Shown here one piece after another: positions 1-7,769 of a stretch of 14,418 nt of DNA. Where the stretch lies: the NCBI GenBank assembly GCA_043735935.1, contig JAYTDO010000481.1:1-14418 (forward strand). Reading direction: 5' to 3'. Each line of letters starts with the position of its first letter. The first letter of the stretch is position 1. The stretch comes from JANLQB01 sp043735935. GTDB lineage: Bacteria > Verrucomicrobiota > Verrucomicrobiia > Chthoniobacterales > Chthoniobacteraceae. The position numbers and the translations under genes are program-made. Below the pieces are notes generated by a model. That model was given only the letters and a program-made list of their open reading frames with translations. It did not search any database and was not told the DNA's origin.

Positions 1-1538
1 CCTATCGTGGGTTGGCCGCACCAGCGATGATCGAGCATCTCCACAAGCTCGGCGTCACCGCAATCGAACTGCTGCCGATCCATTCCTTCGTCGACGAGCC
101 GCATCTGCTGGAGCATGGCCTCAAGAACTACTGGGGCTACAATTCGTTGAGCTTCTTCGCGCCGGAGCGGCGCTACGGCTCCGAGCAGACCCAACACGAG
201 TTCCGCTCCACCGTCGCCGAACTGCACAGCGCCGGCATCGAGGTGCTTCTTGATGTGGTCTATAACCACACCGCCGAGGGAGACGAACGCGGGCCGTGCT
301 ACAGCTACCGCGGGATCGACAACTCCACCTATTACATCCTGAGCGGCGAGACGGCGCATCCTTACCAAAACCACTCGGGCACCGGGAACACGCTGAACTG
401 CTCGGACGGTGCGGTGCAGACGCTGATCGTGGACAGCCTCCGATATTGGGTCACCGACATGCACGTCGACGGATTCCGCTTTGACCTCGCCGCGGCGCTT
501 ACGCGCAACGCCGACGGTTCGATCGACGAGATCGCGCCGCCGCTGCTCGCCGACATCCGCACCGACCCCGTCCTCCGCAATGTCCGGCTCATTGCCGAAC
601 CGTGGGATTGCGGCGCCTACCAGCTCGGCAACCGTTTTCCGGGCCGCCTCTGGCACCAGTGGAATGGCATGTTTCGCGATGACGTCCGGCGCTTCGTGCG
701 GAGTGATTCGGGCATGGTCCACGCGCTGATGCGCCGCATCTACGGCAGCGACGACCTTTTCCCGGATGCGGAGGGATACCGGCCGTTGCATTCGATCAAC
801 TACGTCATCTCACACGACGGATTTACGCTACACGACCTCGTCTCGTACAACGAGCGGCACAATCTGGCGAACGGACATCACAACACGGACGGAACCGGTG
901 AGAATTATTCGTGGAATTGCGGGCATGAAGGCGACGAGGGTGTCCCGCCAGAAGTGCTGGTGCTCCGACAGAGGCAGGCGAAAAATCTTTGCGCTCTCCT
1001 GCTCCTCGCCAACGGGGTGCCGATGTTTCTTTCGGGCGACGAATTCCTCCAGACGCAGCGCGGAAACAACAACCCGTATAACCAGGACAACGAAACCACG
1101 TGGCTCGATTGGTCGCGTCTGGAAGCGAACGGCGAACATTTCCGCTTTTGCAAAATGATGATCGCCTTTCGCAAGGCGCACCCGACCCTGTGCCGGAATC
1201 GTTTTTGGCGGAAAGACGTCCGTTGGTACGGTCCGGAGGGCGCGGCGGATATGTCCGATGAGTCGCGCTCCTTCGCTTATTTCCTGAGTGGCGCCTCCCA
1301 CGCCGACTGCGACCTTTACGTCATGATCAACGCCTGGTGGGAGCCGCTCACCTTTGCCATCCAGGAGGGCGACTCGGGGACATGGCAGCGGGTCATCGAT
1401 ACGCGCCTCCCGAGTCCGCACGACATCGCAGAGCCGGGCGACGAGCCATTTATCCACGGCCAGCAGTACGAAGTCGGTCCACGGTCGCTCGTGGTGCTCA
1501 TGCGCGACTGGCGTGGAGCGACGGTGCGAGTTACATAA
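1..1538 (+). CDS. glgX: Glycogen debranching enzyme GlgX / isoamylase (GH13), 5'-truncated by window edge
   Basis: This enzyme hydrolyses alpha-1,6 branch points of glycogen, after phosphorylase trimming, in the cytoplasm. The reading frame is already open at the window edge (first full codon at base 3) and ends with TAA at 1536-1538, giving 511 codons. GlgX proteins are usually about 650-700 aa, so roughly 150-200 N-terminal residues, including the CBM48 domain, lie outside. The four GH13 catalytic regions are visible in order: DVVYNH (about base 250), GFRFDLA with the nucleophile Asp (about 484), LIAEPWD with the acid/base Glu (about 595), and NYVISHDGFTL with the transition-state Asp (about 816). 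The motif NYWGYNS, typical of the isoamylase/GlgX branch, is near 126-146. The internal TTG at base 12 is not a real start, because the upstream codons also read as family sequence. The C-terminal beta domain is complete. TreX-type isoamylase is the main alternative name. Confidence 0.95.
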   Translation, partial: YRGLAAPAMIEHLHKLGVTAIELLPIHSFVDEPHLLEHGLKNYWGYNSLSFFAPERRYGSEQTQHEFRSTVAELHSAGIEVLLDVVYNHTAEGDERGPCYSYRGIDNSTYYILSGETAHPYQNHSGTGNTLNCSDGAVQTLIVDSLRYWVTDMHVDGFRFDLAAALTRNADGSIDEIAPPLLADIRTDPVLRNVRLIAEPWDCGAYQLGNRFPGRLWHQWNGMFRDDVRRFVRSDSGMVHALMRRIYGSDDLFPDAEGYRPLHSINYVISHDGFTLHDLVSYNERHNLANGHHNTDGTGENYSWNCGHEGDEGVPPEVLVLRQRQAKNLCALLLLANGVPMFLSGDEFLQTQRGNNNPYNQDNETTWLDWSRLEANGEHFRFCKMMIAFRKAHPTLCRNRFWRKDVRWYGPEGAADMSDESRSFAYFLSGASHADCDLYVMINAWWEPLTFAIQEGDSGTWQRVIDTRLPSPHDIAEPGDEPFIHGQQYEVGPRSLVVLMRDWRGATVRVT

Positions 1539-1543
1539 AGAGT

Positions 1544-1894
1544 ATGCAAATCCACCTCAGTCCTCGAAATGTTCGCCTGACCGCAGCCCTTCATCGTTAT
1601 GCTGCGGACAAAATCGAGCATCTCGAAGGCCTCTGCTCCACCATCGTAGCCGCGCATATCGTCCTCTTGCACGATGACACCGCGAAGCCCGCATCCCGCT
1701 ACAACGTGAAGGTCCATCTTGCCATCGCCGGCCCGGATATTCACGCGGACGAACACGATGCGGACCTTTACATCGCCTTGGACAAAGTGACCGACAAACT
1801 CGCGCGACAACTCCGCAAGCGGAAGACGCGCCTGACCGACAAGCGCCGCAGTACTGCCCAGCGCGCGGCCGAACGCAAACGCGCGCAGGGTTAA
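1544..1894 (+). CDS. raiA: Ribosome hibernation promoting factor, short HPF/RaiA type (S30AE family)
   Basis: The 116-aa protein matches the S30AE fold: an N-terminal strand MQIHLSPRNVRLT, helix 1 with ALHRYAADKIEHLE, then strands around HIVLLHDD and YNVKVHLAIAGP, and helix 2 with DLYIALDKVTDKLARQLRKRK. Family members bind the decoding centre of the 30S subunit and either dimerise 70S ribosomes (HPF) or hold them inactive (RaiA) in stationary phase. The lysine/arginine-rich tail (KRKTRLTDKRR) is typical. There is no long C-terminal dimerisation domain, so it is a short form rather than long HPF. The ATG lies 5 bases after the GlgX stop, with only a weak AAAGAG upstream, so co-transcription and translational coupling with the debranching enzyme are plausible. 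The frame is open further upstream, but that part overlaps GlgX and does not look like the family. HPF versus RaiA cannot be settled from sequence alone. Confidence 0.9.
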   Translation: MQIHLSPRNVRLTAALHRYAADKIEHLEGLCSTIVAAHIVLLHDDTAKPASRYNVKVHLAIAGPDIHADEHDADLYIALDKVTDKLARQLRKRKTRLTDKRRSTAQRAAERKRAQG

Positions 1895-1907
1895 CCTGCC
1901 CGTCCCG

Positions 1908-4900
1908 TTACGGCACGTCCATCGCGCCCTCGTCCGCACTGAAGCGGCCCCACTTCCACGCGAAGGCGGGGAGGACGAGTAAATTGAGCACGGTGCTGGT
2001 GATCAGGCCGCCGAGGATCACGATGGCCATCGGGCCTTCGATCTCGCGGCCCGCTTCGCCGCTGCCGATCGCGAGTGGTAAAACGCCGAGCGCGGTCACG
2101 AGCGCGGTCATCAGGATCGGTACGAGTCGTTCGCCCGCTCCGCGCACGACGGTCTCGATCGACCACGGCGCACCTTCTTTTTCCACGAGATGCTCATAGT
2201 GTGAGATGAGCATGATCGAGTTGCGCGTGCTGATGCCGAAGAGCGTGACGAAACCGACCCACGAGCCGATCGACGTGGAGCCGCCGCTCGCGAAGACCGC
2301 GAGCACGCCGCCGACGAGCGCGAACGGGATGTTCGCAAGCACGAGACCAACATGGCTGGCGCGGCGGAAGACGAGAGAGAGCAGGATGAGGATGCCGACG
2401 AGCGCGACGCTGAAATGGATGATGAGTTCACGCTTCGCTTTCTTCTGCTCCTCCGCCGCGCCACTCCATTCGAGATACACGCCGCTCGGCAGCTTCACTT
2501 TCTCCTCCACGCGCTTCCGGGCCTCGGCGACGTAGCTGGAAACGTCGCGCTGCTCGACATTGCAGGTCACGGTCTGGCGGCGGCGCGCGCCGTCGTGCTG
2601 GATGCTCGGGCGGCCATTCGTCAGCTCCACATCGGCGAGTTGGCGCAGCGGCATGCGCAGGCCGTCGCCATTCGTAAGCAGCAAATCGCCGACGGCCTCG
2701 GGATCGCGCCGCGCTTCCTCGGCGAGGATGACGGCGAGTTCGTGGATGCGGTTGCCGCGGACCATCTGCGCCACGTCCGCGCCCTGGAACGCGGTCTCGA
2801 CGGCTTCGAGCACTTCGAGCGGGCGGAAGCCGAATTGCGTGAGCCGCTCGGGCCGCAAATGCACGGCGAGGACGGGTGCGCCGGGGGGCGCTTTAACCTG
2901 CACGTCGGCGTTGCCTTTCACGGCGGAAAGCTGGGCGGAGATTTTCTTCGCGACGCCGTCGATCTGGTCGAGGTCTTCGCCGAAGACATTCACGACGACG
3001 CTCGCCGTCTCGCCGGAGATGGTCTCGCCGATGCGGTCGCCGAGGAAGGTGAGCACTTCGCTTTGGATGCCCGGAAAATCCGCGAGCATGTCGCGCAGAA
3101 ACGCCTGCGTTTCGACCTCCTCCTCGGGCGTGACGGCGCGTTTTAGCTCGATGTGAAACTCGCTCTGGTTCGGTCCCCACGTATCCTCGCCGGCCTCCGC
3201 GCGACCGACCTGCTGCTCGACCGTGGCGATGTGTTCGTTCGCGAGCATCATGTCGGAAAGGCGCTTGCCGGTGCGCAGCGATTCCTCGAGCGACATGCCG
3301 GGCCGCGCCTTCACGCCGATGACGAAATGCCCCTCGCGAAATTCCGGCAGCAACTCGCCGCCGAAGAACGGCACGAGCAAACACGCGCTCGCGACGAGCA
3401 CGAGCGCGGCGAGCACGGTGAGCACGGGCCTTCGCGCGAAAAGCAGCACCCAGTCGCGATGCACCGTTTTCAAAAAACGGACCCAGCCCGGCTCCTCGTG
3501 CGCCTTCGAGCGGCTGAGAAAAACAAGCGCCATCGCGGGCGTGACGGTGAGCGCGACGCCGAGCGACGCCATGATCGAGAGGATGAACGCGACGCCGAGC
3601 GGCGCGAAGAAGCGGCCCTGCAGACCGGACATCGTGAGCACCGGTAGGAAAACGACGGCGACAATGAAGGTCGCATAGACGACCGAGTTGTTGACCTCGA
3701 GCGAGGCGTCGAGCACCACGCGCCAAAGCGGCCTGGGCACAGCCTTCGAGGCGTTTTCGCGCAAACGGCGGAGGATGTTTTCGATGTCGATGATCGCGTC
3801 ATCCACGACCACGCCGATCGCGACCGCGAAGCCGCCGAGCGTCATCGTGTTCAGCGAAACGCCGAACCAATCCAAAATCAAAACCGCGGTGAGCAGCGAG
3901 AGCGGGATCGAGACGAACGAGATGAACGCGATGCGCAAATCCATCAGGAAAAGAATGAGAACGATCCCGACGAACGCGCCGCCGATGAGCAGCGAATCCT
4001 GCACATGGCCGAGCGCCGTTTCGATGAAGGTCGCAGGGCGGTGCAGGCGATCGTAGAGCTTGATGCCTTTGCTCGCGAAAACGGGCTTCAACTCCGCGAG
4101 CGCTTCCTCCAGCGCGTAAGTGACGGTGAGCGTGTTCGCGCCGTATTGGCTGGCCATCGTGATGAGCACGCCGGGCCGGCCCATGATGAGCGTGTCGCCG
4201 ATTTTCGGCTCCGCGCCGAGTACGACGCGCGCGACATCGCGCATTCGCACGACCGGCGCACCCTTGCGCAGCACGACTTCCCCGAGTTCCGCGGGGGTGA
4301 ACATTTGGCCGTCCGTCTGCACGACGATGCGTTGCCCCGGCGTGTCGATGAAGCCCGCGCCGCGCACGCCCGTTGCGAGCTTCGCGGCGTCGAGGATGTC
4401 GGTCATCGTGAGGTCGAAGGCGGCGAGCTTTTCCGGGAGCACCTGTACTTGGAGTTGCTCGACTTGGCCGCCGAAAACTTTGACGCCCGCGACGCCCTGA
4501 ACCGCGAGTAGGCGCGGCTTGAGCGTCCAATCGACGAACGTGCGCAGATCGCGGCCCGACATTTTTTCCGAGACAAGGCCGATCTTCAAAAGGTCCATCG
4601 TCGAGGACGTGAGAGGCGAAAGCGTCGGGGCGCGGACGCCATCCGGGAGCTGCCGCGAAAGCGTCCCGAGCTTTTCCGCGAGCGCCTGCCGCGCGAGGTA
4701 GATATTCGAGCCGTCCTTGAAAACCGCGGTGACAACGCTCAACCCCTGGATGCTCTCCGAGCGCACGGACTCGAGGTCGGACGCGCCGTTGACCGCACTC
4801 TCGACGGGTCGCGTGACGAGCACTTCGACCTGCTCGGCCGAGAGCCCCGGCGCTTCGGCCTGGATGGTGACCTGCGGCGCGACGAATTCGGGAAACACGT

Positions 4901-5009
4901 CAAGCGGTGCGCGCGAAGCGACATAACTCCCCCATGCCAGCAGCGCGAGCGCGAGCGCGATGACGATGCCGCGGTGGCGCAGCGAGAGTTGGACGATGAA
5001 TCTTAACAT
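1908..5009 (-). CDS. Efflux RND transporter permease, heavy-metal (CzcA/CusA-like) family
   Basis: A full-length, 1033-aa inner-membrane RND pump that drives substrate export by proton uptake with an adaptor and an outer-membrane channel. It has TM1 at about residues 12-31, followed by the usual APLDVFPEF stretch, a first periplasmic loop, TM2-6 at about 335-485, TM7 near 530, a second periplasmic loop, and TM8-12 in the last 170 residues. The conserved GFVTLFGISTRNS motif lies in the C-terminal membrane half. The TM4 proton-relay motif reads VVVDDAIIDIEN, with Asp403, Asp404, Asp408 and Glu410. CzcA has an Asp six residues before the position of Asp403; here it is Ala397. Asp404 and Asp408 are additional acids. 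This suggests a divergent HME subgroup, perhaps for divalent cations, but the substrate cannot be read from sequence. The start is the ATG at 5007-5009, with no clear Shine-Dalgarno. The stop lies 13 bases from the convergent HPF gene. Confidence 0.92.
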   Translation of the reverse strand: MLRFIVQLSLRHRGIVIALALALLAWGSYVASRAPLDVFPEFVAPQVTIQAEAPGLSAEQVEVLVTRPVESAVNGASDLESVRSESIQGLSVVTAVFKDGSNIYLARQALAEKLGTLSRQLPDGVRAPTLSPLTSSTMDLLKIGLVSEKMSGRDLRTFVDWTLKPRLLAVQGVAGVKVFGGQVEQLQVQVLPEKLAAFDLTMTDILDAAKLATGVRGAGFIDTPGQRIVVQTDGQMFTPAELGEVVLRKGAPVVRMRDVARVVLGAEPKIGDTLIMGRPGVLITMASQYGANTLTVTYALEEALAELKPVFASKGIKLYDRLHRPATFIETALGHVQDSLLIGGAFVGIVLILFLMDLRIAFISFVSIPLSLLTAVLILDWFGVSLNTMTLGGFAVAIGVVVDDAIIDIENILRRLRENASKAVPRPLWRVVLDASLEVNNSVVYATFIVAVVFLPVLTMSGLQGRFFAPLGVAFILSIMASLGVALTVTPAMALVFLSRSKAHEEPGWVRFLKTVHRDWVLLFARRPVLTVLAALVLVASACLLVPFFGGELLPEFREGHFVIGVKARPGMSLEESLRTGKRLSDMMLANEHIATVEQQVGRAEAGEDTWGPNQSEFHIELKRAVTPEEEVETQAFLRDMLADFPGIQSEVLTFLGDRIGETISGETASVVVNVFGEDLDQIDGVAKKISAQLSAVKGNADVQVKAPPGAPVLAVHLRPERLTQFGFRPLEVLEAVETAFQGADVAQMVRGNRIHELAVILAEEARRDPEAVGDLLLTNGDGLRMPLRQLADVELTNGRPSIQHDGARRRQTVTCNVEQRDVSSYVAEARKRVEEKVKLPSGVYLEWSGAAEEQKKAKRELIIHFSVALVGILILLSLVFRRASHVGLVLANIPFALVGGVLAVFASGGSTSIGSWVGFVTLFGISTRNSIMLISHYEHLVEKEGAPWSIETVVRGAGERLVPILMTALVTALGVLPLAIGSGEAGREIEGPMAIVILGGLITSTVLNLLVLPAFAWKWGRFSADEGAMDVP

Positions 5010-5137
5010 GGGGCGAATTGCCGCATCATTGTGGGATTACGGAGCATTGAGGTTTCGGGCGGGCAATATGCCATCCGGGCCTGAGGCCGAGCACTGGCCA
5101 CTTCGCGATTGAATAAAGCGAATCCTTTGGGAGCCGA

Positions 5138-5341
5138 TTGAAAATGCGGATTTGGACAAACCCGGTTTGCGGACAGCATCAGAACTGCGCGGACTATTTC
5201 GCACAACCGCGCGCCGTGACGCTCGCGCCGAATGGCGATCTGATCGGTGTGAGCAATGGCACCGGCGGCGCGACGGAGTTTTTCGACGGGGGCGCAGCGT
5301 CGGCATCGCGCGCATTCTACCGTCTCGCCTCGGCACCATAG
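5138..5341 (+). pseudogene. Possible remnant of a beta-propeller (NHL / sorbosone dehydrogenase-like) gene
   Basis: A short plus-strand frame (67 codons, TTG at 5138 or ATG at 5144, stop TAG) lies opposite to the flanking efflux genes. Its middle reads FAQPRAVTLAPNGDLIGVSN. This resembles the blade motif of NHL/six-bladed propeller proteins such as sorbosone dehydrogenases, where PR, then a hydrophobic strand, then APNGD recurs. Only about one blade is present. The frame has a stop just upstream (TAA at 5114-5116) and ends soon after, so if the likeness is real this is a fragment and not a working gene. The match could also be chance in GC-rich DNA. It might be a relic of a gene once inserted between adaptor and pump. 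Confidence 0.25.
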
Positions 5342-5406
5342 GCGATGGAGGCATCGGTTCGCGTGGACTCGCTGAGCCGTCGCCGCGAGATCCGCATTCC
5401 ATCGCC
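5341..5406. repeat. Inverted repeat with nested stem downstream of the adaptor gene
   Basis: The outer arms GGCGATGGA (5341-5349) and TCCATCGCC (5398-5406) are perfectly complementary over 9 bases. Inside them GGACTCGC (5365-5372) pairs with GCGAG-A-TCC (5385-5393), leaving a single bulged A and a 12-base loop. On the minus strand the element starts 11 bases after the adaptor stop codon. No T-run follows on the minus strand, so it is not a standard intrinsic terminator. A role in 3'-end stability or differential expression of adaptor and pump is only inference. Confidence 0.45.
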
Positions 5407-5417
5407 CGGGATGCAGC

Positions 5418-6443
5418 TCAGTCTGCATCGCCGCCGCCTTGCGCCTTGAGTTCCTCGCTCAACAACGACTGCCCACCCACGGTCACGAGCAAATCGTCCG
5501 CTTTGATCCCGCCGGTTTTTTCATCCACAAACCACCCTTTGTCGCCGTCGAGCGGGGTGTCGAGCGTGACGGGCTTGCGGGCGAATTTTTCTTCCTCCTC
5601 CTGCACATAGACCCACGCGCGCCCGTCGTGCCGCAGCACCGCGGAGCGCGGGATGGCAAATCCGGGGCGCGGCTTTTCGGAGAGCTGGAGCCACGCGGTG
5701 AGGGCCATGCCGGGTCGCAGCGGGAATGGCGGTTTGTCCACGCGCAGGACAAATCCCTGCGATTGAGTCTTCGGGTCGGCATCCGCCGCGGGGGTGATAT
5801 TCGAGGTCTCGACCGGTTGATTTTCGCGGCCGAGCACGAGGATGCGCGCGCTGGCGGGCTGTTCAGCGATCGCGTCGCCGGGGAGGACGTCGACCCGGAT
5901 CAGCGCCGCTTCGCCGCGCACGAGGCGTTCGACGAATTCGCGCCGTTTCGCCTCGTCGAGCGCGGCGAAGTCCGCGCCCCAATCGAGCAGCGCGGTGCGC
6001 CGCAATCCGTTTGCCTTGATTTCATCGGCCCGGAACTGCGCCTCAGCGGTTTCGAGCACCTTGCGCGCGACATTTTCACCGATCTTAAAAAGACCGACCG
6101 CGCGTTCGTGTTCGGCCCGGGACATCGTGAGCGCGGCATCGGCCGACGCCAGATCGCCGTCGAGCGTGATGATCGCGGTCGGGTCGAGCACGTGGCCAAA
6201 GGCGATACGTTGCGGGCTGAGTTCGGCCTTCTCGGGCTCCGCCTTTTCGATGTCCAGCGCCTCCCATTTTTCCCTCTCGAGTTTCACCACGAAGTCCTCG
6301 GGCTTGTCCTCTTCGGCGGGCGCGGCGTCGGCGGCTTCCTCGGTTTTCGGCTTTTCCTTCTGCTTTCGCACGCCGATCCACAGCGTCCAGGAAAGGCCGA
6401 GCATGACGAGGGCGGTGAGGAGAAAATGGGCGACTTTCTTCAT
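5418..6443 (-). CDS. RND efflux periplasmic adaptor subunit (membrane fusion protein, CusB/CzcB-like)
   Basis: The 341-aa product links the inner-membrane pump to the outer-membrane channel. It has a hydrophobic N-terminal anchor at about residues 5-24 (HFLLTALVMLGLSW) without a lipobox Cys, then an acidic, Ala/Pro/Glu-rich linker. A helical section around residues 85-150 fits the alpha-hairpin (DLASADAALTMSRAEHERAV). Beta-barrel-type segments follow, including the family-typical PLRPGMALTAWLQL and IPRSAVLRHDGRAWVYVQ and, near the end, DDLLVTVGGQSLLSEEL. The protein is short for the family (usually 380-450 aa) and a lipoyl half-motif is not obvious. The ATG at 6441-6443 was chosen because the anchor begins there and it follows the TolC-gene stop by 4 bases. 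A longer frame to 6578 only overlaps the TolC gene and is Arg/Ser-rich. It is co-transcribed with the TolC gene. Confidence 0.87.
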   Translation of the reverse strand: MKKVAHFLLTALVMLGLSWTLWIGVRKQKEKPKTEEAADAAPAEEDKPEDFVVKLEREKWEALDIEKAEPEKAELSPQRIAFGHVLDPTAIITLDGDLASADAALTMSRAEHERAVGLFKIGENVARKVLETAEAQFRADEIKANGLRRTALLDWGADFAALDEAKRREFVERLVRGEAALIRVDVLPGDAIAEQPASARILVLGRENQPVETSNITPAADADPKTQSQGFVLRVDKPPFPLRPGMALTAWLQLSEKPRPGFAIPRSAVLRHDGRAWVYVQEEEEKFARKPVTLDTPLDGDKGWFVDEKTGGIKADDLLVTVGGQSLLSEELKAQGGGDAD

Positions 6444-6447
6444 GGGG

Positions 6448-7728
6448 CTAATCGAGTGGTTCCTGGGTCGCTTCTTCGAGCGCTCCGAGGGCGGAGTGGA
6501 GTTCGACGAGTGCATCGAGCCGTGAGATGAGCGTCGTCGCGCGTTCGACCTGCGAACTCGTGAGCGCAAGGCGGTCACCTTCGCCGGCGGTCACGAGGCG
6601 TTGCTCGGCTTCGAGTTGGGTCTGTTGTTCGGTAAGAAGCTCGTCGGTCGTCGCGACCTTGGCGCGGGCGGCTGCGACGGATGCGGCGGCGCGGTCGCAA
6701 TCGGCGAGGACTTTCGCCTGGACCGCGTTGAACTTCGCGGCCGCCTCGGCCCGTTTTGCCTCGGCTTCGCCGATGGGCCCCTTGTTCTGATTGAGAATGG
6801 GCAAGGTGAGGCCGATGCCGAGTGTCCATTTGTTCTCGCCGGCGTCGAGCTGGTAGCCGGGATTGAGATGGATGTCGGGATACTGCTTCGAGACCTCCAG
6901 CCGCAGGGCGGCTTCGGCGGAAGCGTAATTTGCCAGCGACTCGATCACATCCGCGCGGTGCGTGAGCGCGGCGCGGCGATGGGCGGAGCGTTTACCGGGA
7001 ACATTTTCGAAATGAGCGAACGAGAACTTCGCGCCGGCCAGGCCTTCCGTGCTCATGCCGAGCGCCTCGGCGAGTGATGCGCGGGCGAGCGCCACGGCCT
7101 TGGTCGCGTCCGAGCCTTGCAGGCGGATCTGCGCCTGGAGCAGTCGGGGTTGCGCGGTTTCCATGCGCGATGCGGCGCCTGCCTTGATGCGCTCGTCGAG
7201 GAGCTTGAGAACGACACCTTGTTTCGCAATGGCATCCGCCAGGAGGGCCGAGCGGCGTTCGGCCGCATACAGATCCAGCAGCGCCTTGCGCACGGCGACG
7301 CGTGCCTTCCAAGTCGCGTCGATGACGTGCGCCGCGGCGGCCCGGACGTCCGCTTCCGCCACGTCGATCCGCCGGGCGCGCCGGCCGGCGGCCTCGATCG
7401 TCCAGTCGAAGTCGACCCCGTACGTGCCAAAGATCCAATCGACGTAGGGCGTCACGATCTGGGGCGAGACGGCGACGGTGGGGTTTGGCCGTTCGCCGGC
7501 GGTGCGGATCGCGGCCCGCGCGGTCTCATATTGGGCGCGCGCCACGGCGACGTCGGGATGATTGCGCACCGCCTCCTCGACCAATGCCTTGAGCGTCCAC
7601 GTTTTATCCGAGAGACGACGCCCGGTGAGGGCCGCGGCGCTACGCGAGGGATCGATCGGCTGCGCCGTAAAGCGCGCGCAACCGGCGGACAGCGCGAGGG
7701 ATGCTGCGAGGATAAGTCGGGGGTTCAT
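6448..7728 (-). CDS. TolC-family outer-membrane efflux lipoprotein (CusC/CzcC-like)
   Basis: A 426-aa outer-membrane channel subunit of the tripartite efflux system. The N-terminus is a lipoprotein signal peptide, MNPRLILAASLALSAGC, with lipobox LSAGC and acylated Cys17. The body shows two OEP-type repeats. The first has LKALVEEAVRNHPDVAVARA with helices rich in Ala, Arg and Glu. The second, around residues 260-400, has ALTHRADVIESLANYASAEA followed by YPDIHLNPGYQLD and WTLGIGLTLPI, classic for TolC/CzcC proteins. It is the first gene of the efflux unit on the minus strand, and the adaptor gene begins 4 bases after its stop. Upstream, only about 40 bases separate its ATG from an intrinsic terminator that follows the barrel gene, so its promoter is either very short or lies upstream, with readthrough. 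No Shine-Dalgarno is evident. Confidence 0.92.
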   Translation of the reverse strand: MNPRLILAASLALSAGCARFTAQPIDPSRSAAALTGRRLSDKTWTLKALVEEAVRNHPDVAVARAQYETARAAIRTAGERPNPTVAVSPQIVTPYVDWIFGTYGVDFDWTIEAAGRRARRIDVAEADVRAAAAHVIDATWKARVAVRKALLDLYAAERRSALLADAIAKQGVVLKLLDERIKAGAASRMETAQPRLLQAQIRLQGSDATKAVALARASLAEALGMSTEGLAGAKFSFAHFENVPGKRSAHRRAALTHRADVIESLANYASAEAALRLEVSKQYPDIHLNPGYQLDAGENKWTLGIGLTLPILNQNKGPIGEAEAKRAEAAAKFNAVQAKVLADCDRAAASVAAARAKVATTDELLTEQQTQLEAEQRLVTAGEGDRLALTSSQVERATTLISRLDALVELHSALGALEEATQEPLD

Positions 7729-7769
7729 GTGGGACCGGAAACTGACGGAGACCGTGATGGGAGCGAAGC

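Larger units (their letters stand above)
5010..5417. other. 408-base gap between adaptor and RND pump genes
   Basis: Adaptor and pump genes of such systems usually abut, so this gap is unusual. From right to left it holds a 9-base inverted repeat with a nested stem (5341-5406), a small plus-strand frame resembling part of a beta-propeller protein (5138-5341), and two small palindromes, GGCCTGAGGCC (5078-5088) and GGCAATATGCC (5062-5072), upstream of the pump start. No intrinsic terminator with a T-run was found on the minus strand, so readthrough from the adaptor gene into the pump gene remains possible. Minus-strand frames crossing the gap are Arg/Cys-rich and do not resemble known proteins. 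I see no convincing sigma-70 promoter for the pump. Confidence 0.6.

Noticed and set aside
1885..1899. Near-palindrome GCAGGGTTAACCTGC between HPF and pump stops as a two-way terminator
   Set aside because: The symmetry is broken by one extra G, the stem is very short, and no T-run follows on either strand.
2352..3146. 264-codon plus-strand frame opposite the RND pump
   Set aside because: It lies entirely within the pump gene, is His/Arg/Gly-rich and has no start context; the pump frame is full length and well conserved.
5003..5428. 141-codon minus-strand frame spanning the adaptor-pump gap, with a C-x2-C-x2-C motif
   Set aside because: It overlaps both the adaptor stop and the pump start and is Arg/Cys/Ala-rich; it shows no family resemblance and no start context.
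5439..6530. 363-codon plus-strand frame opposite the adaptor gene
   Set aside because: The minus frame shows clear adaptor motifs and a 4-base junction to the TolC gene. The plus product has no recognisable family and is a GC-driven antisense shadow.
6444..6578. 45-codon extension of the adaptor start
   Set aside because: It lies inside the TolC gene and is Arg/Ser-rich. The ATG at 6443 begins directly with the membrane anchor.
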